This document shows, one piece after another, positions 6,851-16,000 of a stretch of DNA of 17,348 nt. Under the pieces are notes generated by a model that was given only the letters and a program-made list of their open reading frames with translations, had not been told where the DNA came from and searched no databases. The stretch spans positions 1-17,348 of the forward strand of contig JAHPYY010000208.1 of the NCBI GenBank assembly GCA_019058515.1, given 5' to 3'. The DNA comes from Promethearchaeota archaeon (GTDB taxonomy: Archaea > Asgardarchaeota > Lokiarchaeia > Sigynarchaeales > SOKP01). The position numbers and the translations under genes were made by a program. Every line of letters begins with the position of its first letter. Within the stretch, counting starts at the first letter, position 1.

Positions 6851-9282
6851 AAGTAATGAAAAAAGAAGTTGAAGGTGGTTGTGGAGTAGTAGGGTTCTGT
6901 TCAACTGAAAAAATTGCAGGTAAGCATTTGCTACCGCCATGTATTCAAATGCATAATAGGGGAAACGGAAAAGGAGGCGGTATTATTGCTATGGGATTAG
7001 AAGCGTCCCAATTGAATGTTTCTGAAGAAGTTTTGGAAACGCAATATTTAGTACAGATTGCTTATCTTAAACCTGAAATACGAAAGAGTGTTGAAGCTCA
7101 ATTTATATTTAACAATTTTAACATTCATTCTTGCTATAAAATTAAATGTAAAAATCCTAATTCTTACAATCTTGACATAGAACCACCCAAAGTATATAGA
7201 TATTTCTGTCGCGTTAAACCCCCTATTTTAAAGGAGTTTATGAAAAATAATAGAATTAAAGATATTAAAAAAGCCGAAGACGAATTTGTGTTTTTGAATA
7301 GTTTCAATATTAATAAAAAATTCTATGCGGAGAATGTTTCTCAAGATGCTTTTGTTTTATGCCATGGAAAAAATATGGTTGTATTTAAAATTGTAGGATA
7401 CGCTGAAGAAGCTATTGAATATTATAATTTGATGGATTTAAAAGCTCATATTTGGGTTGGACATCAGAGGTATCCCACTAGAGGGAGAGTTTGGCATCCT
7501 GGAGGTGCTCATCCATTTATTGGGTTGAAGGAAGCATTAGTACATAACGGAGATTTCGCAAATTATCATTCAATTTGTGAATATCTTATTCAAAACGGAA
7601 GAGAACCATTGTTTTCTACGGATACTGAAATTGCAGTATTGTTATTTGATTTGTGGACAAGAACTTTTGAGTATCCTTTAGAATATACTATTGAAGCTTT
7701 AGCTCCCACAACAGAACGAGATTTTATTATGCTTCCCTATAAGAAACAAGAAATATACAAGCTTATTCAAAGTTATCACATACAAAATTCTCCTGATGGT
7801 CCTTGGTTTTTTATAATTGCTAGAAACGATGATACTGAAAATCAGATCCAACTATTGGGAATTACAGATACTTCTATGTTAAGACCTCAAGTATTTGCTC
7901 TTCAAGAGAATGAAGAGGTTAAAATAGGCTTAATCGCTTCTGAAAAACAAGCTATTGATTCTATTTTGTTAAGTATTGCGGAAGAAGATAAAAGATTCTG
8001 TGCAATTGCAGATTTATATTGGAATGCTCGTGGTGGTAGTTATACAGATGGAGGAGCTTTTATATTTTCCTTGAAAAATCATCATTTGTCTTGTACTGAT
8101 AAGTTTGGAAATGAAATCAAGATTCCAAAAGGAACTTCTTTAAAAGCAAACGAATCCCAAAATTATCAATTTAAAACTAATTATTCTTTAGTTTGTCAGG
8201 AAATTCCTGATATGAGGTACGAAGAAATATTAGGATTTTTAGAATCAGCAGAAGTTTATGCTAAAAAGGGAGATTCACAATATCAAGAAACAGTTAAATT
8301 AATTACAAATTTAATTGATAGATTTTATCCAATTGGCAATAAAAAAAGAAGTAATTTACTAGAATTGTTTCATCAAACATTGTATTCAATATTTCGAAGT
8401 ATATCTTCTAAATTAGAATCTTCTAAATACTTAAATTTCCAGTCATCAAAAATACCTATCCCCAATTCTAACGATCAGTGTCTATTAATTGATGGTAAAG
8501 ATTATCCTTCAGAGGGATCTAAATCTCTGGCTTCAGTAATGGTCGAGGTTTTTAAGTACGGATGGAAAAAAATGCTTATTTTTGATCTTAGAGGTCAAAG
8601 ATTCTGTACTTGTGGTTTTGGACTCCATTCATCTCCACTCACAATTGAAATGTATGGATCTGCCGGTGATTATCTAGGTTCTGGAATTGATAATATGGAA
8701 GTAATTATCCATTCGAATGGTCAAGATCAATGGGGCCAGATAATGAAATCAGGAAAATTAGTGATATACGGAGATGTTGGGCAAGCGTTTCTTTACGGTG
8801 CTAAAGGAGGAGTTTGTTATGTAAGAGGAAATACAGCAGGGAGAGCTTTAATAAATGCTGTTGGGAATCCTCGGGTTATTATTAATGGAAGCTGTTTGGA
8901 TTACTTGGCCGAATCTTTTATGGCTGGTGATGTGTTTCGTAGCGGAGGTTTCGTTATTTTAAATGGGGTAAGCTTTAACGACAATGGGATTTTAGAAGAA
9001 TATCCAGAACCTTACCCTGGAGGTAATTTATTTTCTCTTGCCTCTGGAGGAGCAATTTATATTCGCGATCCACTTAAAAAAACAGGAGAAGAACAACTGA
9101 ATGGAGGGCGCTTCGCAAATTTTTCAGAACGAGATTGGACCCTCATTAAACCTTATTTAGAAGAAAATGAGAGATTATTTGGGATTAAAATATATGACTT
9201 ATTGACTGTTCATAATCAAGTTCAATCTCCAAGTGAAGTATATCGAAAAATTGTCGTAGGACGTGCGGAGGCTTTAAAATGA
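6847..9282 (+). CDS. Class II glutamine amidotransferase fused to GltB GXGXG domain
   Basis: An 811-residue fusion of the outer two domains of glutamate synthase without the central FMN barrel. The N-terminal amidotransferase has a nucleophile Cys12 in 'GGCGVVGF', which implies removal of an 11-residue leader (8 if translation starts at the second Met). Glutamine-site motifs are 'GHQRYPTRG' (205-213), 'HNGDFANY' (233-240) and 'STDTEIAVLL' (257-266), and the closing part 'DTSMLRPQVFAL' (341-352) is also typical. The C-terminal GXGXG beta-helix runs from about 545 to 707: 'GQRFCTCGFG' (583-592), 'GSAGDYLGSGID' (604-615), 'GDVGQAFLYGAKGGVCYVRG' (642-661). It should hydrolyse glutamine and channel ammonia to the FMN subunit. 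Starts and stops are coupled on both sides by ATGA overlaps. An N-methylglutamate-synthase-like activity cannot be ruled out, since that enzyme uses the same three modules. Confidence 0.85.
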   Translation: MKVMKKEVEGGCGVVGFCSTEKIAGKHLLPPCIQMHNRGNGKGGGIIAMGLEASQLNVSEEVLETQYLVQIAYLKPEIRKSVEAQFIFNNFNIHSCYKIKCKNPNSYNLDIEPPKVYRYFCRVKPPILKEFMKNNRIKDIKKAEDEFVFLNSFNINKKFYAENVSQDAFVLCHGKNMVVFKIVGYAEEAIEYYNLMDLKAHIWVGHQRYPTRGRVWHPGGAHPFIGLKEALVHNGDFANYHSICEYLIQNGREPLFSTDTEIAVLLFDLWTRTFEYPLEYTIEALAPTTERDFIMLPYKKQEIYKLIQSYHIQNSPDGPWFFIIARNDDTENQIQLLGITDTSMLRPQVFALQENEEVKIGLIASEKQAIDSILLSIAEEDKRFCAIADLYWNARGGSYTDGGAFIFSLKNHHLSCTDKFGNEIKIPKGTSLKANESQNYQFKTNYSLVCQEIPDMRYEEILGFLESAEVYAKKGDSQYQETVKLITNLIDRFYPIGNKKRSNLLELFHQTLYSIFRSISSKLESSKYLNFQSSKIPIPNSNDQCLLIDGKDYPSEGSKSLASVMVEVFKYGWKKMLIFDLRGQRFCTCGFGLHSSPLTIEMYGSAGDYLGSGIDNMEVIIHSNGQDQWGQIMKSGKLVIYGDVGQAFLYGAKGGVCYVRGNTAGRALINAVGNPRVIINGSCLDYLAESFMAGDVFRSGGFVILNGVSFNDNGILEEYPEPYPGGNLFSLASGGAIYIRDPLKKTGEEQLNGGRFANFSERDWTLIKPYLEENERLFGIKIYDLLTVHNQVQSPSEVYRKIVVGRAEALK

Positions 9283-10073
9283 GAATAATTGTATGTTTAA
9301 AACAAGTTCCAGATGTTGAAGAAGTGAAAACAGATCCAGATAGTGGACGAATTGTTCGAGTAGGCATAGCAGGTACTATCAATCCCTTTGATATGTTTAT
9401 TCTGGAAGAAGCAATGTGTTTAAAAGAAAAATTCGGCGGAATCGTTTCATTATTAAGCATGGGTCCTCCAGATGCGATCCATACTCTACAATATGGATTA
9501 GCAGTTGGGGCAGATGAAGCTTACCTTCTTTCAGATAAAAAATTTGCTGGATCAGACACATTAGCTACGGCATACGCTCTTTCATGCGTAATTAAAAAAT
9601 TAAATTTATATGATTTAATACTCTGCGGAATTAAAACTACTGATGGAGATACAGGTCAAGTAGGAGCAAATTTAGCTGAGATTCTTGATATACCTAATGT
9701 GTATTATGTTAATAAGATAATTAAATTTCAAGATTCAAAAATCATATTAGAGAGATTATTGGAAGATCGAAGTCAATTTTTAGAAGTTTCTTTGCCTTGT
9801 TTAATTTCAGTTGTAAAAGGAGCTAACATCCCTCGAATGCCCACATTAAAAGGGAAAATTGAAGCGGAAAAAAAAAGAATAAAAATACTCAGTTCTTCCG
9901 AAGTTAAAATTGAAGAAGAATATTGCGGGTTAGAAGGTTCTCCGACTAGAGTAGTAGAAGTATTTCTCCCGAAAAAAAGGAAAAAAGGGATAGTCTTAAA
10001 AGGTTGTATAGATCAAAATATTGTCAAACTTGTTGAATTCTTAGAAAGTAAGAATTTGGTACCAAAAAAATGA
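9279..10073 (+). CDS. etfB: Electron transfer flavoprotein beta subunit (EtfB)
   Basis: A 264-residue EtfB. Family landmarks are 'MRIIVCLKQVPDVEEVKTDP' (1-20), 'TINPFDMFILEEAMCLKE' (33-50), 'LLSMGPPDAIHTLQYGLAVG' (58-77), 'LLSDKKFAGSDTLATAYAL' (83-101), 'DGDTGQVGANLAEIL' (122-136) and 'NIPRMPTLKGKIEAEK' near residue 190. The SMGPP and LSDxxFAGxDTLAT stretches resemble clostridial ETFs that do flavin-based electron bifurcation more than the mammalian or Paracoccus type; this is a judgement from recalled family patterns. The protein pairs with the next gene's EtfA to carry electrons between NADH/ferredoxin and a partner flavoenzyme. Its only close partner here is the glutamate synthase-like pair. 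ATGA overlaps tie it to both neighbours. Confidence 0.92.
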   Translation: MRIIVCLKQVPDVEEVKTDPDSGRIVRVGIAGTINPFDMFILEEAMCLKEKFGGIVSLLSMGPPDAIHTLQYGLAVGADEAYLLSDKKFAGSDTLATAYALSCVIKKLNLYDLILCGIKTTDGDTGQVGANLAEILDIPNVYYVNKIIKFQDSKIILERLLEDRSQFLEVSLPCLISVVKGANIPRMPTLKGKIEAEKKRIKILSSSEVKIEEEYCGLEGSPTRVVEVFLPKKRKKGIVLKGCIDQNIVKLVEFLESKNLVPKK

Positions 10074-11254
10074 TTTATATTGATAATACTAAGTGTATCG
10101 GATGTGGAGAATGTGTTAGAGCATGCGTATTTGGTTTTATTTCTCTTGAAAATAAAGTTCCCTTAATTTCAGAAGATTGTCGATTATGTGGAGCTTGCGC
10201 TAAAGCCTGTTTATATGATGCTATAGTAATAAAAAGAGAAAAAAAGAAAAAATTCGCTAATTGGAAAGGGGTTCTTATTTTCGGAGAGCAACGAGACGGA
10301 ATGATTTTAGATGTGGTGTATGAGTTATTAGGCAAAGGGAGAATGCTTGCTAATAGACTGAATGAACCTTTGCTTTGCGTTATTTTAGGAAAATCAGTAA
10401 AACAAGTTAACGAATTACTATTTTATGGAGCAGATGAGGTCCACTATTTTGAGAACGACCATCTCGAGCTATTTAATTGTGAAACTTATTCAAAAATTAT
10501 ATCGGATTTCATCAAAAATTTAAAACCAAGTATCTTTTTGATTGGTGCAACTTTAAGTGGAAGAGAATTAGGTCCAAGAATTGCAGCAAGAGTTAGAACG
10601 GGTTTAACAGCAGATTGCACCGGCTTAAAAATAACTGATGATGGATTGCTATTACAAACAAGACCAGCATTTGGAGGAAATATTATGGCATCAATCATTT
10701 GCCCTAATACTAGACCCCAAATGGCTACAATTCGTCCAAAAATTATGAGAAAACCTGTGAAAATTATACGAGAGGGTAAGTTAATTCATCATAAAGTAAA
10801 TCTAAAGTTCTTAGAGTCGCGAATTAAAATATTAGATGAAATAAAATTCGATAACCATCATAATATAGAAAATGCGGATGTCATAATTTCAGGAGGAATG
10901 GGTTTAGGCAAAAAAGAAGGATTTGAAACCCTAGAAGAATTAGCAAACGAGTTAAATGGAGTGGTTGCTGCGAGTAGACCCACAGTCGATGCGGGGTGGG
11001 CAGATTATTCTATTCAAGTTGGGATGTCAGGAAAAGTTGTACAACCAAAATTGTATATTGCTTGTGGCATTTCAGGAGCTGTACAACACCGAGTTGGAAT
11101 GGAAACATCCAATATTGTTGTTGCAATTAATAAAAATGAACAAGCTCCTATATTTGAGATTGCAGATTTTGGAATTGTGGCTGATTTATATGATGTTATT
11201 CCAGAATTGATCAAAAATCTTAAAAAGCAAGAAGGAGCTAAATGTTCAGATTAG
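10070..11254 (+). CDS. etfA: Electron transfer flavoprotein alpha subunit with N-terminal 2x[4Fe-4S] ferredoxin domain (EtfA)
   Basis: A 394-residue EtfA. The first 55 residues are a two-cluster ferredoxin: C9, C12, C15, C19 and C37, C40, C43, C47. The proline that commonly follows the last cysteine is absent from both motifs. The EtfA part carries 'TGLTADCTGL' (177-186), 'LQTRPAFGGNIMASIICP' (195-212), 'RPQMATIRP' (215-223) and the FAD-binding C-terminus 'SGGMGLGKKEGF' (274-285), 'ASRPTVDAGW' (301-310), 'QVGMSGKVVQP' (316-326), 'GISGAVQH' (333-340), 'VAINKNEQAPIFEIADFGIV' (351-370). Consensus QVGQTGK is QVGMSGK here. Ferredoxin-EtfA fusions are known from bifurcating complexes such as caffeyl-CoA reductase (CarE) and lactate dehydrogenase-Etf (LctC). 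It is last in the operon, overlapping etfB by ATGA. Confidence 0.93.
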   Translation: MIYIDNTKCIGCGECVRACVFGFISLENKVPLISEDCRLCGACAKACLYDAIVIKREKKKKFANWKGVLIFGEQRDGMILDVVYELLGKGRMLANRLNEPLLCVILGKSVKQVNELLFYGADEVHYFENDHLELFNCETYSKIISDFIKNLKPSIFLIGATLSGRELGPRIAARVRTGLTADCTGLKITDDGLLLQTRPAFGGNIMASIICPNTRPQMATIRPKIMRKPVKIIREGKLIHHKVNLKFLESRIKILDEIKFDNHHNIENADVIISGGMGLGKKEGFETLEELANELNGVVAASRPTVDAGWADYSIQVGMSGKVVQPKLYIACGISGAVQHRVGMETSNIVVAINKNEQAPIFEIADFGIVADLYDVIPELIKNLKKQEGAKCSD

Positions 11255-11307
11255 GATTATGCCAATTGAACCATCTTTACAAAAAGAATCTCAATGCGTA
11301 TCCTAAA

Positions 11308-11544
11308 TTAGAGGCAATTAATTTTTTTGGCAATTGATGTAATGTGAACGAGTTCTTCTTGATTTTATATAAATTGTTTAATCTCCTTTTCTGAGAGTTT
11401 TAATGTTCCAAATGACTTTTCTATTCTTGCCTTTTAAACCCTAAGTAATCTTAGAAATAATTCCTAAAAGCTTTCATCTTCTCATTTGATTTTAATAAGT
11501 TTCTTAATAACATCCTCAGCTATACTAATAGTTTTAGAGGTCAC
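11308..11544 (-). pseudogene. Decayed VapB-type antitoxin (COG1753-like) with four in-frame stops
   Basis: The minus strand from a GTG at 11544 reads 'TSKTISIAEDVIKKLIKIK' after the start, then TGA (11484-11482), 'EDESF', TAG (11466-11464), 'ELFLRLLRV', TAA (11436-11434), 'KARIEKSFGTLKLSEKEIKQ' and 'FI', TAA (11367-11365), then 'NQEELVHITSIAKKINCL' to TAA at 11310-11308. The frame never shifts. The pattern KTISIxxDVxxxLxxIKxEDESFSxxxxRLL is the hallmark of archaeal VapB antitoxins, and the total of 79 codons fits the family length. Stops have replaced residues expected to be Arg, Ser and Lys, so this gene is dead by point mutation. No VapC toxin is recognisable next to it: only 53 bases remain before the etfA stop. 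Confidence 0.8.
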
Positions 11545-11736
11545 ATCTGTACATATATAAAACATACACACACATAAATAAGAAAAAAATTAGAAAAATT
11601 CAGAAAGAAAACGATATCAATAAAAATCCCTTCAAAAAGTTTATGCTCTCAATAGGAGCGATTTAGTTTAATTTTTAATTTAGATTTTATGATAAATAAA
11701 TTTTTGAATAATTCTACCGATTTCTATGTAATTATT
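11545..11736. other. AT-rich spacer, nothing recognised
   Basis: No start-to-stop frame of note on either strand. A short CA-rich patch (ACATACACACACATAAATAA, about 11562-11581) is the only local oddity. Confidence 0.4.
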
Positions 11737-12159
11737 TTAAATTTTCCGGTGGCAAAGATTTCGACAGAGAATAAGAATAAAGAGACTATTACTAACAATA
11801 TCCACACCACTCAGAAAAAGTTTGTAAAAGATAATGAAATCAAACCACATAGGAATTCGTTTTAGAATTCCTATGTGGTTATGGTTTCTTGTTATTGCTT
11901 CCTTTTTAATTTCATTACAATCAGTTATTTTTTCTCCAAGTTCTATAGATATTATGCTATTCACATCCGATTGTGGATTTCTCATAATAATCATTATATA
12001 TAGAAAATTTGATTTTAATAATACTTCTGTAGGTTGTGAACATTTTCGAGTTATTTCTATTAGAAAATCGTTTTTAAGAGAGATTGAAGTATTTATTAAA
12101 ATTCTCCATTCTACGCCATCTAATTTAAGAAATACTCCTGAGACATTTGTACAAAGTAA
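11737..12159 (-). pseudogene. Possible 5'-truncated or degraded reading frame, function unknown
   Basis: The minus strand is open for 140 sense codons between a TAA at 12162-12160 and a stop at 11737, but the first in-frame ATG is at 11994, 55 codons in. The upstream part reads like real protein with the codon choice of nearby genes: 'VSGVFLKLDGVEWRILINTS' and 'ISLKNDFLIEITRKCSQPTE'. After 11880 the frame passes through a perfect hairpin and becomes hydrophobic and low in complexity. The opposite strand also has a 142-codon frame (11834-12262), which is mostly Ile/Phe/Leu and looks like a shadow. A start-like 'MLEAVNKTMKR' in another minus frame just upstream (about 12180-12217) would fit a frameshifted original gene. 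I recognise no family. Confidence 0.3.
11843..11880. repeat. Perfect inverted repeat, 16-bp arms, 6-base loop
   Basis: AACCACATAGGAATTC (11843-11858), loop GTTTTA, then the exact reverse complement (11865-11880). Weaker complementarity continues outside (GAAATC at the left against GGTTTC at the right). No T-run follows on either strand, so it is not an ordinary terminator. It could be a small mobile-repeat core, a regulatory hairpin, or a scar of an inverted duplication. Confidence 0.8.
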
Positions 12160-12262
12160 TTATTACGAACGGTTATTTAAGCATCTATTGGCTATCTTTT
12201 CATTGTTTTATTCACCGCTTCCAACATATTTTGATCTTTTTAATATCTTATTTCTAATTTGA

Positions 12263-13606
12263 TTAGGTTTTTGTAATCCTCCCGTCCTGCTTTTCTAATT
12301 CTTTAGGGGAGTTTAGCTCTTTCGTTTTTACTTCAGCGATATTATCAAGATTTAAGATATTAGTAAACAATACGCCTATTGTTAATAAACCGATAATTAA
12401 CAACGCACAAAACAAGAAAAAGATATAAATACCTAATAGATCTGCGAAAAATCCAGATAAGATCATGCCTAATGGGGAAACGGAATTAGAAATTACAATA
12501 ATTAATGATATTACCCTTCCTTGTTTTCTCGGAGGTATTATGGTTTGAAGTAAGGTTATAAAAATAGAATTAATTATTGCTGTAACTGACCCTATGATTA
12601 AAACACCTATCCCAATTAGCCAAAATACTCCTATTGGAGGTAACAAAATAAATAGAACCCCTAAAAATTGGAAATAATATAACTGGATAATTCTTAATAC
12701 CACCTTGTTCCAATTTTTCTTTTTAATTACAATTATTGATCCCAATATTATACCTAATTGAAAGGAAGCCATTACAAGTGCGTAATCACTCGCAATTCCA
12801 GAATGAGTAACTTCAATATAATATGGCATAAGCACATAAAAGGGAGCAGAGAAAAAACTGGTTACTGCAAATATTAAGATTAATGAATTTAATCCAGAAA
12901 TTCCTTTTATCGTTGCGAATCCTTCCTTGAATTCCATTATAAATTTAGATTTCTTCTTTCTCTTCTTTTTTTTCCTTTGAATTGGTAATTTTAAGAAAAT
13001 TGATGGAACGAGTGCAATAGAATAGGTGATTATATCTATCCAAAGTATCTGCCCAATTGATAAATATACCATAAGTAAAGCAGCGATTAAGGGAGCTACA
13101 ATGTTAAGTAAGCCTGTGGCTAAAAAACTAATAGAATTAAGTTTAGAGAGATATTTCTGAGGAACCATAAAAGGAACTATAGTCATTAAAGTAGGTTGAT
13201 GGAACGCTTGACAAAGTCCTCTCAATACTATTAAGATTAATAATGCGATTAAATTCACAGATCCAATCGCAAATAGAATTATGATTCCTAAAGTAAAAAT
13301 TGCCTGGAGAAAATCGGATATTATTATTATTTTCTTCTTATTCCATCGATCTACAAACACACCTGCAAAGGGAACTAAAATCATAGAAGGAGCAAAACTT
13401 AGGAAATACGTAATTGACAAGACGCTAGGGCTTTCTGTTTCAATGGTAATCCACCAAATTATGGAGAACATGACTATTGAGGAACCAAAGAGTGAAATCA
13501 ACTGACCACCAAACAAAAAAAGAAAACTTCTAAATTTTTCTTTCTCACTTGGTATTTTAACTTGAATTTCTTTATCGTTTGATCTATCGGAATCGGATTC
13601 TTCCAT
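12263..13606 (-). CDS. MFS transporter (macrolide-efflux/EntS-like, MFS_3 type)
   Basis: A 447-residue membrane transporter with about 12 hydrophobic segments between residues 27 and 420 and charged, soluble ends. MFS motif A is present between helices 2 and 3: 'GVFVDRWNKKK' (82-92). 'LRGLCQAFHQPTLMTIVPFM' (128-147) and 'IPPRKQGRVISLI' in the second half are typical of the efflux branch with EntS and macrolide exporters. The central loop is very basic ('RKKKKRKKK', 211-219), consistent with a cytoplasmic position. It starts 24 bases after the beta-glucosidase stop on the same strand, so the two are likely co-transcribed. Its substrate is unknown: the family mostly exports drugs or siderophores, but the context could suggest sugars or glycosides. 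Confidence 0.85.
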   Translation of the reverse strand: MEESDSDRSNDKEIQVKIPSEKEKFRSFLFLFGGQLISLFGSSIVMFSIIWWITIETESPSVLSITYFLSFAPSMILVPFAGVFVDRWNKKKIIIISDFLQAIFTLGIIILFAIGSVNLIALLILIVLRGLCQAFHQPTLMTIVPFMVPQKYLSKLNSISFLATGLLNIVAPLIAALLMVYLSIGQILWIDIITYSIALVPSIFLKLPIQRKKKKRKKKSKFIMEFKEGFATIKGISGLNSLILIFAVTSFFSAPFYVLMPYYIEVTHSGIASDYALVMASFQLGIILGSIIVIKKKNWNKVVLRIIQLYYFQFLGVLFILLPPIGVFWLIGIGVLIIGSVTAIINSIFITLLQTIIPPRKQGRVISLIIVISNSVSPLGMILSGFFADLLGIYIFFLFCALLIIGLLTIGVLFTNILNLDNIAEVKTKELNSPKELEKQDGRITKT

Positions 13607-13630
13607 CGCTTTTATACTACCAAAGTAAAC

Positions 13631-15022
<1,392 letters not shown>

Positions 15023-15037
15023 TTAAAGATTAAGGGA

Positions 15038-15047
15038 TTATATAAAT
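15038..15047 (-). promoter_or_regulatory. TATA-like box for the beta-glucosidase/MFS operon
   Basis: Minus-strand TTTATATAAT is centred about 33 bases upstream of the ATG at 15010. Transcription would begin some 25 bases downstream of it, within about ten bases of the ATG. This implies a leaderless or nearly leaderless mRNA and agrees with the lack of an SD there. Confidence 0.5.
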
Positions 15048-15103
15048 TAATAATGTGGATTTAATAATAATAGATTGCGAATTGTCAAATTCTGCCTAAT
15101 AAA

Positions 15104-15262
15104 ATGAAGAAAATTGATCTAATCATAATTGGATATGCTGCTACGCTTATTTTAGATTTAGTTTTTCTTACGATTGTGCAGAGATTTGATGTATTATTAA
15201 TTTCAGGACCATTAGCTCTAATTCCCCTTATTATAACATTAATTCAAAGGAAGAGAGATTGA
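15104..15262 (+). CDS. Small two-helix membrane protein (52 aa), unknown
   Basis: A short gene from ATG 15104 to TGA 15260-15262: begins MKKIDLIIIGYAATLILDLV, ends LITLIQRKRD-like with basic residues ('LIQRKRD', 46-52). Two hydrophobic segments (about 5-24 and 30-46) with a short polar turn 'VQRFD' suggest a membrane hairpin with both ends in the cytoplasm. It ends 6 bases before the next membrane-protein gene, on the same strand, and a TATA-like stretch sits about 35 bases upstream. The close coupling is the best evidence that it is real; I recognise no family. Confidence 0.6.
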   Translation: MKKIDLIIIGYAATLILDLVFLTIVQRFDVLLISGPLALIPLIITLIQRKRD

Positions 15263-15268
15263 TTTGAC

Positions 15269-15802
15269 ATGGTCGGGATTATTTACTTTTACATTAATGT
15301 TTTAATCAATATTTACATTCTAATTGCGGTGTATTACTATTGCATTAAAACATACGGAATAAAAACAACGATCATCACTAATTTATGTCTATCATCTTTA
15401 GTATTGACTCTAATTATAACTGGCACTTACTTTGAAGCGGATCTGGGAACAGATTTAGAGATAGAAAATGTTTTTTTCTTGGTTAACGACACGATTACAA
15501 TATTTACGATATTTATTGTTGTATTTGAATTAGCTCGACTTTCTCTTAAAAAGACAAAAGGAACTGAATTATCTATCAAAGATATTTTAATAACATCCGT
15601 TGTTGCATCTATTTACGGAATTCTTTTTCAACTTCTCATAGATCCTACAGCAGCTGCTTTAGGAATCTACTTTTATCAAAATCCTCCGATAATAAACATT
15701 TTTGGATTTCCAATTTGGTTTATAACTTCATTTTCAATATACGGTTTGTATGCATTTGTTTTTTTATTAATTGAACGCCACTTTTTAAAAAAGAAAATAT
15801 AA
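15269..15802 (+). CDS. Polytopic membrane protein, weakly DUF422/carotenoid-biosynthesis-like
   Basis: A 177-residue protein with about five hydrophobic helices (roughly 3-25, 33-52, 68-90, 105-128, 145-170). Most of the charged residues are in short loops ('ETDLG'-like acidic loop near 57-64, 'KKTKGTE' near 93-99) and in a basic C-terminus. The segment 'LLIDPTAAALGIYFYQNPP' (122-140) followed by 'INIFGFPIWFITSFSIYG' (142-159) recalls the DP...LGxW...GxPxxNFxGW pattern of the CruF/DUF422 carotenoid hydratase family, but the GxP and GW parts are imperfect. A role in isoprenoid or carotenoid lipid modification is therefore only a possibility. It is coupled to the 52-aa gene upstream. Confidence 0.6.
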   Translation: MVGIIYFYINVLINIYILIAVYYYCIKTYGIKTTIITNLCLSSLVLTLIITGTYFEADLGTDLEIENVFFLVNDTITIFTIFIVVFELARLSLKKTKGTELSIKDILITSVVASIYGILFQLLIDPTAAALGIYFYQNPPIINIFGFPIWFITSFSIYGLYAFVFLLIERHFLKKKI

Positions 15803-15829
15803 AAAGAAAATTTAAATCTTGACTTAGTT

Positions 15830-16000
15830 TTAGCTTTTTACTTCAATCATTACTGCGATAGTTTTATTTGCTATTTCAAATTTCCTGATATCCCATTCAT
15901 TTTCTACATTTTGAACAATAGTATCAATTTGAACTATCTGCTTGATTTGGTCTATGTATTTATTAAAAATAGTTGAAATTTCATGGTCTTGTAACTGTAG
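15830..16000 (-). pseudogene. C-terminal remnant of an unidentified gene
   Basis: The minus strand is open from 16000 (after a TAA at 16003-16001) to a TAA at 15832-15830. It encodes a well-behaved protein tail: 'HEISTIFNKYIDQIKQIVQI', 'DTIVQNVENEWDIRKFEIAN' and 'KTIAVMIEVKS'. No ATG, GTG or TTG opens it. A second frame just upstream (about 16004-16075, 'RDKFLFRKIIHLKFSVTTVT') ends at a TGA overlapping its beginning, as expected if one gene was split by a frameshift. Composition and the helix-strand ending look genuine. I do not recognise the family. Confidence 0.45.

Noticed and set aside
11308..11544. Stop-codon recoding as an explanation for the VapB stops
   Set aside because: All three stop codons appear within the frame, while every intact gene in the window uses them as normal terminators. 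Decay is simpler.
11834..12262. 142-codon plus-strand frame ending right beside the MFS gene
   Set aside because: It is mostly Ile/Phe/Leu with runs such as LIIIIII, passes through the hairpin, and lies opposite a more protein-like minus frame. I treat it as a shadow.
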